Shown here: one piece after another, positions 1-11,640 of the stretch
Numbering within the stretch: position 1 is the first letter of the stretch
Layout: each line of letters begins with the position of its first letter
Assembly (NCBI GenBank): GCA_964035545.1
Contig: OZ037770.1
Coordinates: forward strand, 4,259,662-4,323,661
Direction of reading: 5' to 3'
DNA: 64,000 nt
Source of the DNA: Bugula neritina
Lineage: Eukaryota; Bryozoa; Gymnolaemata; Cheilostomatida; Bugulidae
The notes under the pieces: model-generated
What the model was told of the DNA's origin: nothing
Seen by the model: only the letters and a program-made list of their open reading frames with translations
The model's database searches: none
Program-made: the position numbers and the translations under genes

Positions 1-251
1 TCTAGATTGCATCCCCTCATGTTATAGGAACTCTTAGTACATGAGTTCTTTGCTCAGGTCATCAGCATTAGATGAGTTGCATTGTAAAACTATACTTGAT
101 TGATTGGCATTCCTAAAAGCAATCACATATTATGGACTTGAATTTGGTAATACGTTCTCTATTGTCAGCTGCAAAAGTCATGAAACTAATAACTGTAGTG
201 TGTTACAAAGACTCACAGCTATACATTCACTACATGAGTTGAAAAATAATT

Positions 252-322
252 GCCCCCACCAGGATTCGAACCGCAGACCTTTGACTTGCAAGCAGGCATG
301 CTAACCGATAATGCTACCAGGC
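252..322 (-). pseudogene. degenerate tRNA-like sequence, copy 1
   Basis: Read on the minus strand, this is a 71-nt tRNA-shaped sequence with a near-perfect T-loop/B-box (GGTTCGAATCC). It has an anticodon-loop-like TTGCAAG, which would give GCA (Cys). The acceptor stem pairs poorly, so it is probably not a functional tRNA. It shares its 5' flank (TTGGAATC.CGAAGCC) and 3' flank (CAATTATTTTTCAA, with a T-run like a Pol III terminator) with copy 2 about 215 bp away, so the pair arose by tandem duplication. It could instead be the head of a tRNA-derived SINE. Confidence 0.5.
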
Positions 323-468
323 TTCGAGATTCCAAACAACCTCCCACCCAGTTCTTTCCAGAACTGCACTGGCCCCCACGTACTCCGTCAATTTATGGGC
401 ACCACTCACCACTCAAATCCCTGAGAGTACTTCCACAAGACAAGGCCGAAGTAGCTTGAAAAATAATT

Positions 469-540
469 GCCCCCACCAGGATTCGAACCATAGACCTCTG
501 ACTTGCAAGCAGGCGCTGTAATCAAATACACTACAGGGGC
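469..540 (-). pseudogene. tRNA-like sequence, copy 2 (better preserved)
   Basis: This is a minus-strand 72-nt tRNA-like sequence. The 7-bp acceptor stem pairs if G-T wobbles are allowed (GCCCCTG with TGGGGGC), and the B box GGTTCGAATCC is intact. The loop TTGCAAG would place GCA as anticodon, but only three of five anticodon-stem pairs form. It is nearly identical to copy 1 through the T-arm and both flanks. It is either a decaying tRNA-Cys-like gene or a tRNA-derived repeat. Confidence 0.5.
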
Positions 541-713
541 TTCGGGATTCCAAACAACATGAGTGTTAGCAATATTTAATAACGGGAAGTGCATAATATT
601 ATTCGGGTTGCAAAACTAAACTGTTTAAGTTTAGAGAATATCTAAAAAATACATTCTATATTTTTTCTATACTACTGCTAAACTTTTGGCTAATGTTGCT
701 ATCTTTGTTTTAG

Positions 714-3700
714 GACCAGTGACTGGCTACGCATTGATAAGGATACAACACAGGATTGTGGGATGTGTTGGTCTTCTACTTATTGCTCTTGGCTACTTAA
801 GTTTAGCATTTGTCTCTGATGTGTTTCTACTGTGTATGGCCACTGCTTTGTTGGGTGTGTTTGATTGAGTTTTATTGCACAAGCATTGCCTATATACTGA
901 TAAATGCAATGGCAAATCAACAGAATTGTGAAAATTTACAATTTATACGTTACAATGCTTTTTACAAATTTGCAGGTCTGGGGGTTGGTTTAGCTTTCCA
1001 ATCAATGGTTTGGGTCACAACTATGTACTTTGAAAAAAGAAAAGCGACAGCTGTTGGTTTGGTTACAGCAGGAGCTGGTTTAGGGACTCTTACTCTCCTA
1101 CCCCTCTGCAGAACCTTGTTTGATAATCTAAGCTATCAGGAAGCATTGATTGTCATGTCTGCCATAACAATGCAGTTTATTGTTCTGGTCATGCTGATCA
1201 GACCTGAATCTTATTGGCAAGGAATCTCTCACCAACTCAGGTAAAATGCAATCAACTGAATAGTTGGAATTACAATATTTTGGGTTTTCGTTATATAAAC
1301 CTCAAACTTTATATTTATGGTATTATTATGCTTTGAAATAAATAATTTAGTGAGAAACACTTTTTTAAGCTAAGTTTTATATTAACAACTTGTTAAACAG
1401 ATTGCTATAACAAAAATGGAGTTAGACATTTTACTGGTAAAATAGCATGAAGCTTTAACGGCTTCTTTGCATATTTGGATTTGTTTATTTCAGCTTTACA
1501 AAAAAATAAATGACACAATTCATTTTGTAGTAGAAATAATCAAAATGTTATTAGAACAGAGTTGAAGGAAATACATGGAGATGACAAATTGGTGAAAGGG
1601 GAAATCTGTAGAGATTCCATAACCAGCCTCAATGGTGAGTCTGCATCATCGATAGGTCATAGAGAGCTTGAATTTGCATGTCTTTTTAAAAATTGAAAAT
1701 ATTTATCTAATAAAACAGTATATTATTTCTGTGAATTTTCAGATGAATTTAGCAAACAAGCAATGAATATAAACTCAAGCAGTCAAAACGAGCTAGTTGA
1801 GGGTACAGTCGGCACTAACAAGGTAGAGATTACAGTGCAACAAGCCATCAAGTGTTTTGTATTAGAGAACTTGTTTTGTAAGAACACAGATTTTGTAGTT
1901 CAGTTTAGCAGTTTGACCTAATTCAAAAATCAAATTTTATATGTCAAAACTAAAACCTGCATAATACACATTTCAGAATGAACAGTGTAGAATGGAAAAG
2001 GATTCTGTTTCACTGAGAGACATGCTACGTCTACTACTGACCAATAAGATGTTTCTTATTTTCCTTCTTTCTTCATTTTTAATGATGCAATCCTTTGCTT
2101 CCTCTTTTGTAATATTTCCACTATATACCGAAGAGAAAGATATAGCCAAGTATCATGTGAGTATCTGTTATTTTTATTGTCATTAAAATAGCAGACTGAT
2201 TTTTTTATTATGTACTTCACCTACAACTGAGAGTCTAATTATAACATTTAAACTTTGCCATTAGTTATTTAAAACAACTTTTTAAATCTTTAGTCTAGAA
2301 AAGGCAAATATAATTGCTCTTGGGTTTCTCTATAAAATGTGAAAATGATACTAATATTATAGTATGGAGTATGACATATATTGATGTATGTATATACTAT
2401 AGCAACCTACAGTATGGTATCATTCATGTATAGTATGACAATTACATGTATAAGATAAACAATACCCTAAATTTATGCTGTCTATGTCCAAGAAGGTTTG
2501 CTAAAAAAATAAGACGGGGGTGCAAGTAAAACTCTAAATTATGAAATCGTTTAGTCATGAATTGAAAGCTTTAACTTATCTGATGACAAAATAAAACAAT
2601 GTTTGATATCCCCAGCTGCTTAGGTTATCCACCACTGCTTAGTTTATCCACCACTACGTAGGTTACCCACCATTGCTTAACTTATCCACCCCTGCATAGG
2701 TTATCCAGATTTAATGGGAAACAGATTTAGCTTGTGGGGTGTCAACTTTTCACCAATGTAGTGGAATTTTATACAAAATATTTTGATCATGTAGATATCA
2801 ATGGCATTCATTGTCTACGGAGTTACTGAGATAGCTGGAAGAATCTTTCAAGGTTTGGTAGCCAATCAGAAGTGTGTATCAGTTCTGTTCCAACTCGGTG
2901 TTTCCTCTATTAGAGCAGGATGTAGCATACTACTGCTAGCTTTATGGACAGAAAAAGAGGCTCTCTACATTTCTTTCCTCTTTCTGGGTTTGCAAAAATT
3001 TTTTTACGCTTATAAATTATCTTTATTATAATAATTTGGAACCAATTTGTTATAAATATTCATTACAAAATCCTGCAAGAAAAATTGCCAGCAAATCATT
3101 TTCATAAAATTTCTCAACACGCACGCACTCGCTCACTCGCTCACTCGCTCACTCACCACACACTCACTCACTCACTCGCTCACTCGCTCACTCGCTCACT
3201 CGCTCACTCGCTCACTCGCTCACTCGCTCACTCGCTCACTCGCTCACTCGCTCACTCACTCACTCACTCACTCACTCACTCACTCACTCACTCACTCACT
3301 CACTCACTCACTCACTCACTCACTATGTAGCTATATGTATATAAATAAATCAATGTAGTGTTACTTATTGAATATATAGTTGAAATTGTTGACGGATGTA
3401 ATTTATCAAACGCTTTGCAAGAAATATATTTAATAACTTTGAGTAATGAGATTCTATTGTGACTATTTACAGGTGTATTTAATGCTGCTACTATGAGTTT
3501 ACCTCCCCTTGTGATCTTAGAGAGATTTCACAGCAATATTGCTTCGTTTGCAAACGGAATAGTTTTCTGTGTGCAAAGTTTCTCTGTAATTTTAAGCTCT
3601 GTCATATGCCGTAAGTACACTTATTCTTTATTCTATTCAATAGGGGAAAATCAAAGTTCACATATACTTTTATACACAATATAGCATGCCACACATTTGA

Positions 3701-4216
3701 TTTATACAAAAATCAGATATATCAATTGTCTTTTTCAGCTAAACTTCAGATTCTCTCTAACTCATGGAACAGTGTGTTGTACTACTTCGTAGTGACTCTA
3801 TTGCTAGCAGGGGTAATAAACATTGTTATCAGTAAGTTCTTTTCTGTGGATGTGAAGTTACAGCTTTGCAAGAAAATAAAGCAAGACATATAAACATATG
3901 AAATAAATTGTGAAAAAAGAAAAACTTTCAGAAAACTTAATGCGTAATAATTAAATTGAAGTATCTTTTACTTTTCAGTCTATAATCAACTGTACTTTTT
4001 AGATGAATAACAATATTTTATCTCACATACAGTTTTACTTATGTATTTTTTGTTAGACTTTTCTTACAAAACATGTGTTTTTTATTGCATATTGATCAAA
4101 CTAATGTGATGAATTTTTTGCTGAATTTTAACCAAATTTTAAACATACAAAAACGATTTACAGGCTTTCAAGAACCCAGTTTACTCATGAACGACATGTT
4201 GAACGACACAAACTAG
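714..4216 (+). CDS. SLC16/monocarboxylate-transporter-like MFS transporter, 5' partial, nine exons
   Basis: Exons that join in phase with AG/GT borders are 714-854, 976-1240, 1531-1634, 1743-1822, 1977-2156, 2795-2987, 3473-3610, 3739-3831 and 4164-4216 (TAG stop). The start codon and N-terminal helices are not found and probably lie in an unrecognised or off-window exon. Exon 976-1240 carries the family-like segment YFEKRKATAVGL followed by AGAGLGTL, matching the conserved YF-KRR-A-GLA-AG region of monocarboxylate transporters. Other exons give hydrophobic helices with polar loops, and a hydrophilic central loop is encoded by 1531-1822, as expected between helices 6 and 7 of a 12-helix MFS carrier. 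The product would be a plasma-membrane carrier of small organic acids or related solutes; the substrate cannot be read from the sequence. The family call is fairly secure. Individual short exons are inferred from phase alone. Confidence 0.72.
2610..2707. repeat. short tandem repeat, about 24-bp unit
   Basis: About four to five imperfect head-to-tail units of roughly 24 bp, each containing a variant of TAGGTTATCCACCACTGCT, lie in an intron of the transporter gene. No coding potential is apparent. Confidence 0.75.
3120..3324. repeat. CTCA/CTCG microsatellite
   Basis: A 200-bp array of the 4-mer CTCA, alternating with CTCG in its left half and becoming pure (CTCA)n at the right, lies in the intron between exons ending at 2987 and starting at 3473. 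The long open frame across it is a low-complexity artefact. Confidence 0.95.
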
Positions 4217-5255
4217 TATCATTCCATTATGGTTTTGGCTCCTCAATACTATAATATAAATACATGACACAAATTATTGTTTTCAGATCACATACTGTAT
4301 AAACTCTTCTAAATTTATGATTTCTTATGGGTAGCGTTGTAGTCATGACCTCATGAATTGAATAATTTAACTTAGAATTAAAAAATAGATTAACAAAAGA
4401 AAATGTTTTCTACAAATAAACTTTAGTTACTCATTGCTGCATCTCTACAGATTAAAGTGACTTTAAAGTAATACGTACACTTTACTTTACAACACCTCAG
4501 TTCTTGTAGTTCAGCGCATACTTTACAAGTGTCCAAATCCTGAGCTATTTTTATTAGAACACATGAACACTATACAAACACAGCTGAGAGCACCATAGCT
4601 ATATTTGGTAGCTTATAGAAAGATTAACCAGAAATGCCATGATGTGACATATTCATTTAGATATGCAAATAACCATCACTTTGTGCATATAGAAAGACTG
4701 TCGTCTAATCCCCTTTGAATTGCATCTTGTGTAAAACATTTCTGAAGCTATTGAATTAAAATGAAATGTAAATGTTAATTGTTATTACTAGTAAAGACAG
4801 TTTGTTTTCATCAAAAGTGAAAAACTACTTGCTTAAGACAGTTCATTGCTTCAAAAAGTTCAGGTATGTAGTAGACTGACTTAGTGATAACAAGAGTTTT
4901 TCATTTGTTAATGAATATTTACCTGTACACAAATTAATTTCATTTCCTGCCCTGGAAAACCAAAATATGTATCTAAAACTCATTTGATTTGACTTTATAT
5001 ATATGTCATATAGGAAGTTTATATGGCCATTCAAGTGCAGCTAACTGTTTGGAAGCTAGATAATTGCGTAGAAAATTATTAGACATACATAATGACCAAT
5101 TTTTATTTCTGTTTTTTTCATGTAGGTGAGATGAAAAATAAATGAAAATAAGATTATAATTTAGGTTAAACTATACTACAATGTTTCAACACTAACTTTT
5201 ACAACAATAAATACAACTATTTGAAAAAATAACGACTTTGTTGATAAAAATGAAA
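4217..5255. other. intergenic, no gene seen
   Basis: This AT-rich spacer separates the convergent transporter gene and GPCR. I see no splice-compatible exon, repeat array or RNA signature. Confidence 0.6.
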
Positions 5256-6172
5256 TTAATGTAGTCTCACTGTTGACTTCTTCAAGTTGAATAGATTAAA
5301 TACATGAATACGGTAGCCTGGAGTCATGAGAAAATATAGCCCAACATTTAAAATGCTATAAATTGTCATGTGGAAAAATGAAATCCATCTCCATAGAGAT
5401 CCCATGTTGTATAGGGCATCATCAATGCTATTAGAAATCACTGATATGACTGTTGGAATGTAAGACAGGTAGAGAGCAATGAATACTATCATGATGTACT
5501 GAGCAGATCTCTTCACTATCAGATCATCTTGTCCTGGAACTGAACTTCTTGATTGAATTCTCTTCAAGTCTCTCCAAACGTTTGAGAGGCAGATGGCAGA
5601 AGTAACGAAAGCAGTTGTGGTAGATCCAGCAAAGGTAACACTTGCCTGGATGTTAGGTTTTTCTGGCATATAGCGCCAAACTCACCAAAGCAATACTCTC
5701 CAAAGTCTGTGGCAAAGACGATTGTCATGAGAATAAAGCTGATTATCCAAATAAGACTTGTGCATAGGTTTATTATAGTAACTACTTTGTTAGTGTTTTT
5801 CTGATAAGGACGACATATGGAGATGTATCGCTCATAGCTGCCAATAGCTAAGAAAAATTTTCTAGCAATAAAAGTAACCCCAGCAAATATAGCAGCCGCT
5901 ATCTGGAATATCTGAGCACCAGCAGTTGGTAAACAAAAGACAGCTTGTCTGTTCAACTCACAGTTGACTACCAGAGAGAAGGTAGAGTAGGTTACAATAT
6001 CACATGTACCAATGTTCACTACTATCCAGAAATTTGCTGTTCTCTTTGATTTGTCTAATGTTTTGAGAAAGAACAAATTGGTGATGTTTAATAAAACACT
6101 GAAAATGTTCAGATATGACAACACTGCTGATTCATTAGAGCTTGTACAGAAATTTGTGATTTCAGTACACAC
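5256..6172 (-). pseudogene. rhodopsin-like (class A) GPCR with one frameshift
   Basis: Two overlapping minus-strand frames together give one intronless seven-helix receptor of about 305 residues. The first frame (6172 to about 5690) supplies an Asn-Ser-containing extracellular N-terminus, helices 1-4 and the helix-3 motif ERY (in SYERYISICRPY, the DRY equivalent). The second frame (about 5690 to 5256) supplies helices 5-7, a basic third loop (WRDLKRIQSR) and a helix-7 end NVGLYFLMTPGYR resembling NPxxY. The frame changes by one base around 5663-5690, just after the cysteines of extracellular loop 2. There is no homopolymer at the site, so a recent inactivating indel is as likely as an assembly error. 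The ligand is unknown. Confidence 0.75.
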
Positions 6173-6445
6173 AACACTTTTAATTTTTCACGACGAAATA
6201 TAGCCTTTCAATAAAATATTGCTTTTAAACACAACTCGCTTCACTGATTCCACTTCAGTAAATAGATGTAGAATAATTAGTTTGCTTAAAAACACTTCAT
6301 TGGCTAAAAGACAACTAGAGCATTGGCTTTTAACAAGACACCCGAATGATGCAAGTGAAGTTGTTTTCACTAATTTGATTAGGAAAACTAGCAAAAAATA
6401 GTTTGATGCAACAATGTCCAATTATTTTAATTGATGATTTAATGA
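6173..6445. other. intergenic spacer, nothing recognised
   Basis: This is sequence between the GPCR start and the left LTR of the first Gypsy element. Short open frames here are antisense shadows. Confidence 0.5.
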
Positions 6446-6817
6446 TGTAGTGGCTCGTAGAGCCACAATAATAGAAACAGGGACTCATTAGTTTCCCCTT
6501 TTGGTATACTCTTAATGCAGCACTCAGCAGACATGCAAGGATGGCGTGGCCTCTAAATGACTGTCGAATCAGGAGTGATTTTAGTTAGATATGTTAGCAT
6601 GACTGGTTAATTTATAGTTGAGCTCAGTTAGAGATAGCAAAGTAATGAGATGTGATTTATGTACAGAATAGTTTTTCTTAGCTTGTGTGACTTCTTCTTG
6701 TTTATTATTTGGATAAAGTATAGACTTTTATTATCATATGTGAAAAATCTGTGGAGTTACTGAACAATGCAATAAATATACTATACACTTAGAACCCACA
6801 TGCAAAAAATCATAACA
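6446..6817 (+). repeat. left (5') LTR of the first Gypsy element
   Basis: This 372-bp direct repeat of 13727-14098 begins TGTAG and ends CATAACA. It contains a TTGGATAAAGTATA box region and an AATAAA signal near its end, consistent with promoter and polyadenylation roles. Confidence 0.9.
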
Positions 6818-6853
6818 GTGGTGGCAGCAGTGGGATAAGCTGGTGTATCGAAG

Positions 6854-7735
6854 ATGGCAGAGAACGATGTTATATTTAAATCACGGCTGATAGAAGGTGA
6901 GCGTGATGATAATGTTATTATGGAGAACCCCGTGGTAGAAGAGAAAGTGGCTTATAGAGAGCTGACTGGCGATAGCTATCGGCTGAAGGCCCCTACCTTT
7001 GCGGGCAACGAAGACGTGGAATAGTTCATAATGGAATTCAGGGACGCGATGGAAGTCACTCAGTGGCCACCCCGGGTGGCACTGTTGCAGCTGCGGATGT
7101 TGTTAATAGACAAGGCCAAGCCCTATGGGTTAGGACCTGACATCGACAGCATCTTCGCTTCGCTGCGGGCCTGGTTTGGCATCTCCGCCATAGACGTTAG
7201 GGCCCATTTACAGAGGCTGCGGCATGACCCCCGCACCTCACTGTAAGAGCACGCCACCGCGGTGATGAAGCTGGCGCAAATTGCGTACAGCGACCTGCTT
7301 CAAGCTAACCGTGAGCAATACATTTTTGATGCTTTTGTGCAGTCCGTCAATGACCTAGAGCTCCATCAACAGTTTCTGGTGAGAGGAGTCACGACAGTCA
7401 AAGACGTCTTTGCGGACGGAGAAGCCTACCTCCTGGCAAACCAGATGCACAGGAATCGGGGAGCCTCCCACCAGGTGAAAGTAGGGCCGTTGGCCGCTCG
7501 AGACGACACTAATGTGGGACCTCCCCCAGCTATCGCCGTAGGGCAGTTACCAACAGCATCAAAGGTCGCGCAACTGACTGACATGTTAGCTGAACTGCTG
7601 GTGGCGCTCAAGCCAAAACCCACTGGAGGTACTGCCTATGAGCCCCTAGGCCGTCGGTGAGACCAACGAGGAATACAGCTACCTTCTGCTGGGAATGTGG
7701 GAACCTAGGACACTTCAGAAGATATTGCCCTCTTT
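6854..7735 (+). pseudogene. Gypsy gag with CCHC zinc knuckle, interrupted by stops
   Basis: The reading starts at ATG 6854 soon after the primer-binding region. It is broken by TAG at about 7022 and TAA at about 7244, with a further frame change before the knuckle. Conserved gag text is shared with the intact gag of the second and third elements (DKAKPYGLG, LRAWFGISAIDVRAHL, EHATAV.KLAQIAY). The segment near 7681-7728 encodes a perfect knuckle C-x2-C-x4-H-x4-C in FCWECGNLGHFRRYCP, which would bind genomic RNA. It is not translatable as one protein. Confidence 0.8.
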
Positions 7736-8060
7736 TATCTCAGGAGTTAAACGACCACGGCCTGCAGGGGTTCCCACCAACTGCGGGCCAGAAATAAACT
7801 TGTCAGGGAAGAGGAGACGCAGACATCCTGAGGAGAGGGCGCGAATGGACGCTCAGGAGTGCAAACAGCCGAGGCGGAGGGACAGACAACATTACCCAAA
7901 GGCTGCCCTTTTTTAGGCCACACCGCAACAGCTTCAATGAATTACCAACGCCATTGTCTGGGTGGGGGCTGCCACAACCTCAGCACGGAGTACCTCCCCC
8001 CCACTGAACTAGGCTCGCAACTGTCGGATATTACCTCACACCGGACTCACAGCGAGAGGG

Positions 8061-8430
8061 GTGTCCCCTGTCAAGAAACGGCACAAAGAAGGAGCAAGAG
8101 TACAGCCCCACGAGAACAGCTATTTCTTACCCGGCAAAATAGCGGGCAAAGCTGTCACCTTCCTGTTAGACTCGGGCTGCACTACGAACCTCATAAGTCG
8201 TCAACTCTTTGACACCCCCAGCGCTAAACTCCGGGGCGAGATGGAACCATACGAAGGAAAATACGGCATCCAGGCAGACGGGTCGTGCATTCCTTCTATG
8301 GCGTAGCAGAGCTGACAGGATATGTCCGAGATCAGGCTATCCGAAAAACGTTCATCGTCAGTCAGCTAAAAGAAGATGCTATCCTCGGCTTGCCGTTTTT
8401 GAAATGGCACGGATGATGCATTGACTTTAG
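8061..8430 (+). pseudogene. Gypsy aspartic protease region, truncated by insertion
   Basis: The frame at 8061-8306 contains YFLPGKIAGKAVTFLLDSG, with the catalytic DSG triad of retropepsins, followed by CTTNLISRQLFDTP. The neighbouring frame continues homologous text to about 8425, after which the DNA transposon at 8431 interrupts it. It is homologous to the protease of the other two Gypsy copies, where the triad is DTG. Confidence 0.8.
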
Positions 8431-10992
8431 CACAGTTAGTTTAAGGTCATACTTTTCAGTTTCTGGCTCTTTGCCAGGTGCTTTATGTTCTATATGAACA
8501 ATGTTCCACTGATAGCTCGAACAGGTTGAATGTCACAAGAACAAAAAAAATATGAAAAAATAAAGAAACTTATGTTCTCCAATATACTTTTTTATTTTTT
8601 TCAAAAGTCAATTAATGTTTAAGTTATAGCTTGTTGAAAAACATAGTCCCCCTTCCACATTCTTTTTAATTTATACGCTCCTGATTTGTTATTGCGTCTC
8701 AATATGCCTTGTATATGAGTGCCCGTTAGTCTCGCTTCACTAACTTTGCCTATATTACACAAGTGCCAGTGCTGCTGGCTCAAAAGCTAAATGTTATAAA
8801 CTGTCAGCTAAAACCCAATGTTGTATTCCTAAGTTGGTTGGCCTAAATAAAACAATAGTCAAATCATGATTTTAAAAATTTACTCTATTCTAACCTGCTG
8901 CCTAGCTAATTCTATTTTTGATGTATAATTATAGAATTTGTGATACATTTTTTTGGCAACCATCCTAGTTATAAAATGCAGTAATGGTACTTATAATATT
9001 ATATTATTATCACTATAATATATTATATAGTATTATCTGTGTTTTTATTATACTGCATAATATATATTTTATTATTGCTGTTGTGCAAACAAGTGCAATT
9101 AACCTAGTTTTCAAAATGTACCTCTAAATCATCAGAATATCAGTTTAGATATTTTCATGCTTTGTTAGGTAAACCTAAAAAAAGAGGCTGTATTCCCAAA
9201 GTAAAGGGTGTTGAACTATGAACTATATTAGATTAGCCACTCTGCTACCAAGTGCATCAGTATAATATTATATGAATAGCTCTAATGCTTTGTCTCCGGT
9301 GGCTGGCTGCGATATGATAACTTGGCCAACTTCCAAGAGTTTAAAATTGGCGCAATTATTCAAGAGGTTACATACTGCACAGAGCTAGCAGTGATAGTAA
9401 CCTTGCTATTGACAATACTTATTACAACTGCCAGCATATAAGCTGCATTGTAGAATGCCGTTGGGGTAGGCTAGTAAAACCAAATTCTGCTCTCTAATAT
9501 ACCTTAGACACAATGCAGCAACATAGTTTTTAGTTTCAAATTACATTGCCACCCTTACGTGACCTGTGGGCTTTGTAAAGATTCATCTGATTAGAGATTT
9601 ATGCTATAGGCCCTACCTGTGCTAGTGTATGATGAAAATAACACACCATTGTCAAAGTTAACTTCAAGTATGTTGTTTTCCAGAAACTCAGTATTGTCCA
9701 TTTATCTCTTGCATACAAATACTTATGTAATAGCATACAGTTTAAGTTTTATTTTAGAGCACATCTGCAAACTCTACAATAAGTGCTTGCTTTACCAGTC
9801 TATTTCAGACCTGTTTTTGTAGCTAGTAATACGCAAGCTACTTATTTTCAAACTTTTGGGTTTTTTGTTCAAAACCATTAGCTTTGCTAGTAACCCGAGG
9901 CTATTGCAACAGTTCACTGCTAATCAACATGAATTGACAGCCTAATAATTATAACCCATTTGCGCGGAATATTTATGTATTAATAGTTACTGATATAGTA
10001 AGCTCTTTCTTAACACGACTGCATGGTCCAGAGGTTAAAGGCGTTGGTGAGGAGGTGGTTGGTCATGGTTCAACCCTAATATGTCGTAATTTTTTTTCAA
10101 CTTATGCAAATCCTACGCATGTATAATAAAGATGGCTATAATTGTAAAGTTTTTTTTAACTTTTGTTCAACAGTAAGACAACATACATGCATAATAATTA
10201 GATACTGAACACTGGGCTAAACCTTAAATTGATCTTATAGAATACAATGTACTTAAAATAATCATATGTGAATTAGAGAAACTGAAAGTACACCTGCTGC
10301 ACTATAGACAGACCTTTACTGACAATACTGCAAAGTGAAGTGATTTAGCTGAAATTAACTCTGCCAAACAAACAAAGAATTGTGTTGTGCTGAGGTATTT
10401 TCAATAGATTGTAACATAGTGAGATGATTCAGCTAAGTGCTAATGTAAAACAGGGAACATTATATTGGCAGAAATTCAATAGATTGCCAATTTGTGCGAA
10501 AGGGTACTATATGTTATTGTGATAGCGCGCAGAGCGGCAAACGTACTAAGAATGTTATAATTAGTCACAGGAGCGTAGCTAGAACCACCATAAGAAGAAT
10601 TTAGAAAATTGCTGTGAAACTTGCAAAATGGTGTATGTTTTTACCAAATTGTGAAGAGCATAAACAGAATTTCAAAAAACAAAGAACGTATATTAGAGAA
10701 AACATATCAAGGAATGTCAAGTTTAACTTTTAGACTTTATAAAATGAATCCCCTGTGCTACAGCAGTGGAACATGGAGGGTGTAAAATTTTACTTATTAT
10801 GCAACAACTTTTTCAGAAAATTTTTTATTGAAAAATTAAAAAAGTATATGAAAGAGGAATGCAAGAGCTATCTTTTCATGTAAAATTTAATAATGTGAGA
10901 CAAAAACTGTTCGAGCTATCCCCTGGAAACCGTTTATATATAACATAAAGCAGTGCCTGAATCTGGAAAGTAATGACCTTAAACTAACTGTG
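8431..10992. mobile_element. non-autonomous DNA transposon, 20-bp perfect terminal inverted repeats
   Basis: Both ends carry the same 20-bp inverted repeat: CACAGTTAGTTTAAGGTCAT at 8431-8450 and its complement at 10973-10992, with looser matching further in. The flanks show AG on both sides. Removing the element and one AG rejoins Gypsy sequence equivalent to positions around 30630 of the third element. No transposase frame is present in 2.56 kb of AT-rich DNA. The CACAG terminus and 2-bp duplication fit the CACTA/Mirage/Chapaev group, by analogy only. Confidence 0.82.
10018..10086 (+). repeat. tRNA-related (SINE-like) fragment
   Basis: TGGTCCAGAGGTTAAAGGC resembles a tRNA A box, and GGTTCAACCC about 40 bp later is a B box. 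A T-run follows. It lies inside the 8431-10992 transposon. There is no credible cloverleaf, so a tRNA-derived SINE head is more likely than a tRNA gene. Confidence 0.4.
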
Positions 10993-11640
10993 AGTAGTCT
11001 GTAGTAGTGATGTCCGGGCGAGAGATCGTCTGCGTCGACAAGTTTGGCCGCCCTCTGGAAGGAGAAAGCCAGCAGCGTTTTAGTACCAAGAGGAGGGACG
11101 AGGGCCTCTCGAGATCCAATACAGAGACACGGGCTAACCCAGTGGCAAGGCTCAACGGGGGCCAGAGTCGACCCAAAACGGTAGTCAGCAAAGATCTGGA
11201 GGCGGTACAAACCCTCCGCGCCAACCCTGCTTTAGCAAATAACGTCACAGAGCTACAAAAAGCCCAGGAGAAGCTCCCTGGAGTAGTAGCTGACGTGTAT
11301 CAAGCAAAAAGGGACAGGCGGTGACCCAGTAAAGTACAACTTGGGCAAGGATGCGCTGAATTCCGGCTGCTCTGCCAGAGTTGGGACTCACTGTGGATCG
11401 AAGACGATGGGCTGACCATCACACTGCCCGCCAGTGACAGACACCCCAAGAGAAAGAGGGAGTTGATTGAGATTACCCACCAGCAGACTCATACAGGTGT
11501 CCAAAAGGTGATCAATGAGCTGCAACTCCGGTGGTATTGGCCCAAGATGAGGCGAGACATACGGCGCAGAGTGAAACGGTGTAAAGTTTGCCAAGCCAAC
11601 AAGCATGGCCACTCCCCTGATGAAGCGGGGCAGCAGGATG
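10993..11640 (+). pseudogene. Gypsy pol remnant: end of protease, post-RNase-H linker, integrase zinc domain
   Basis: Sequence at about 11030-11100 matches the CVD.FGRPL segment after the protease. At about 11190-11320 the frame jumps to text (LRANPALANNVTELQKAQE) that in the third element lies after RNase H. An internal deletion has therefore removed the RT and RNase H. The frame from 11463 encodes H and C residues in THQQTHTGVQKVI and RCKVCQANKHG, the HHCC zinc-binding domain of integrase. The catalytic core is not recognised downstream. Confidence 0.75.

Noticed and set aside
2610-2707. Possible CRISPR-like array
   Set aside because: The units are contiguous and imperfect without unique spacers, in a eukaryotic intron. 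It is an ordinary minisatellite.
3085-3330. Open frame rich in Thr-His-Ser-Leu repeats
   Set aside because: It is translation of the CTCA/CTCG microsatellite inside an intron.
10887-11248. Minus-strand frames over the Gypsy linker
   Set aside because: They are antisense shadows of the plus-strand pol remnant, which has clear homology to the third element.
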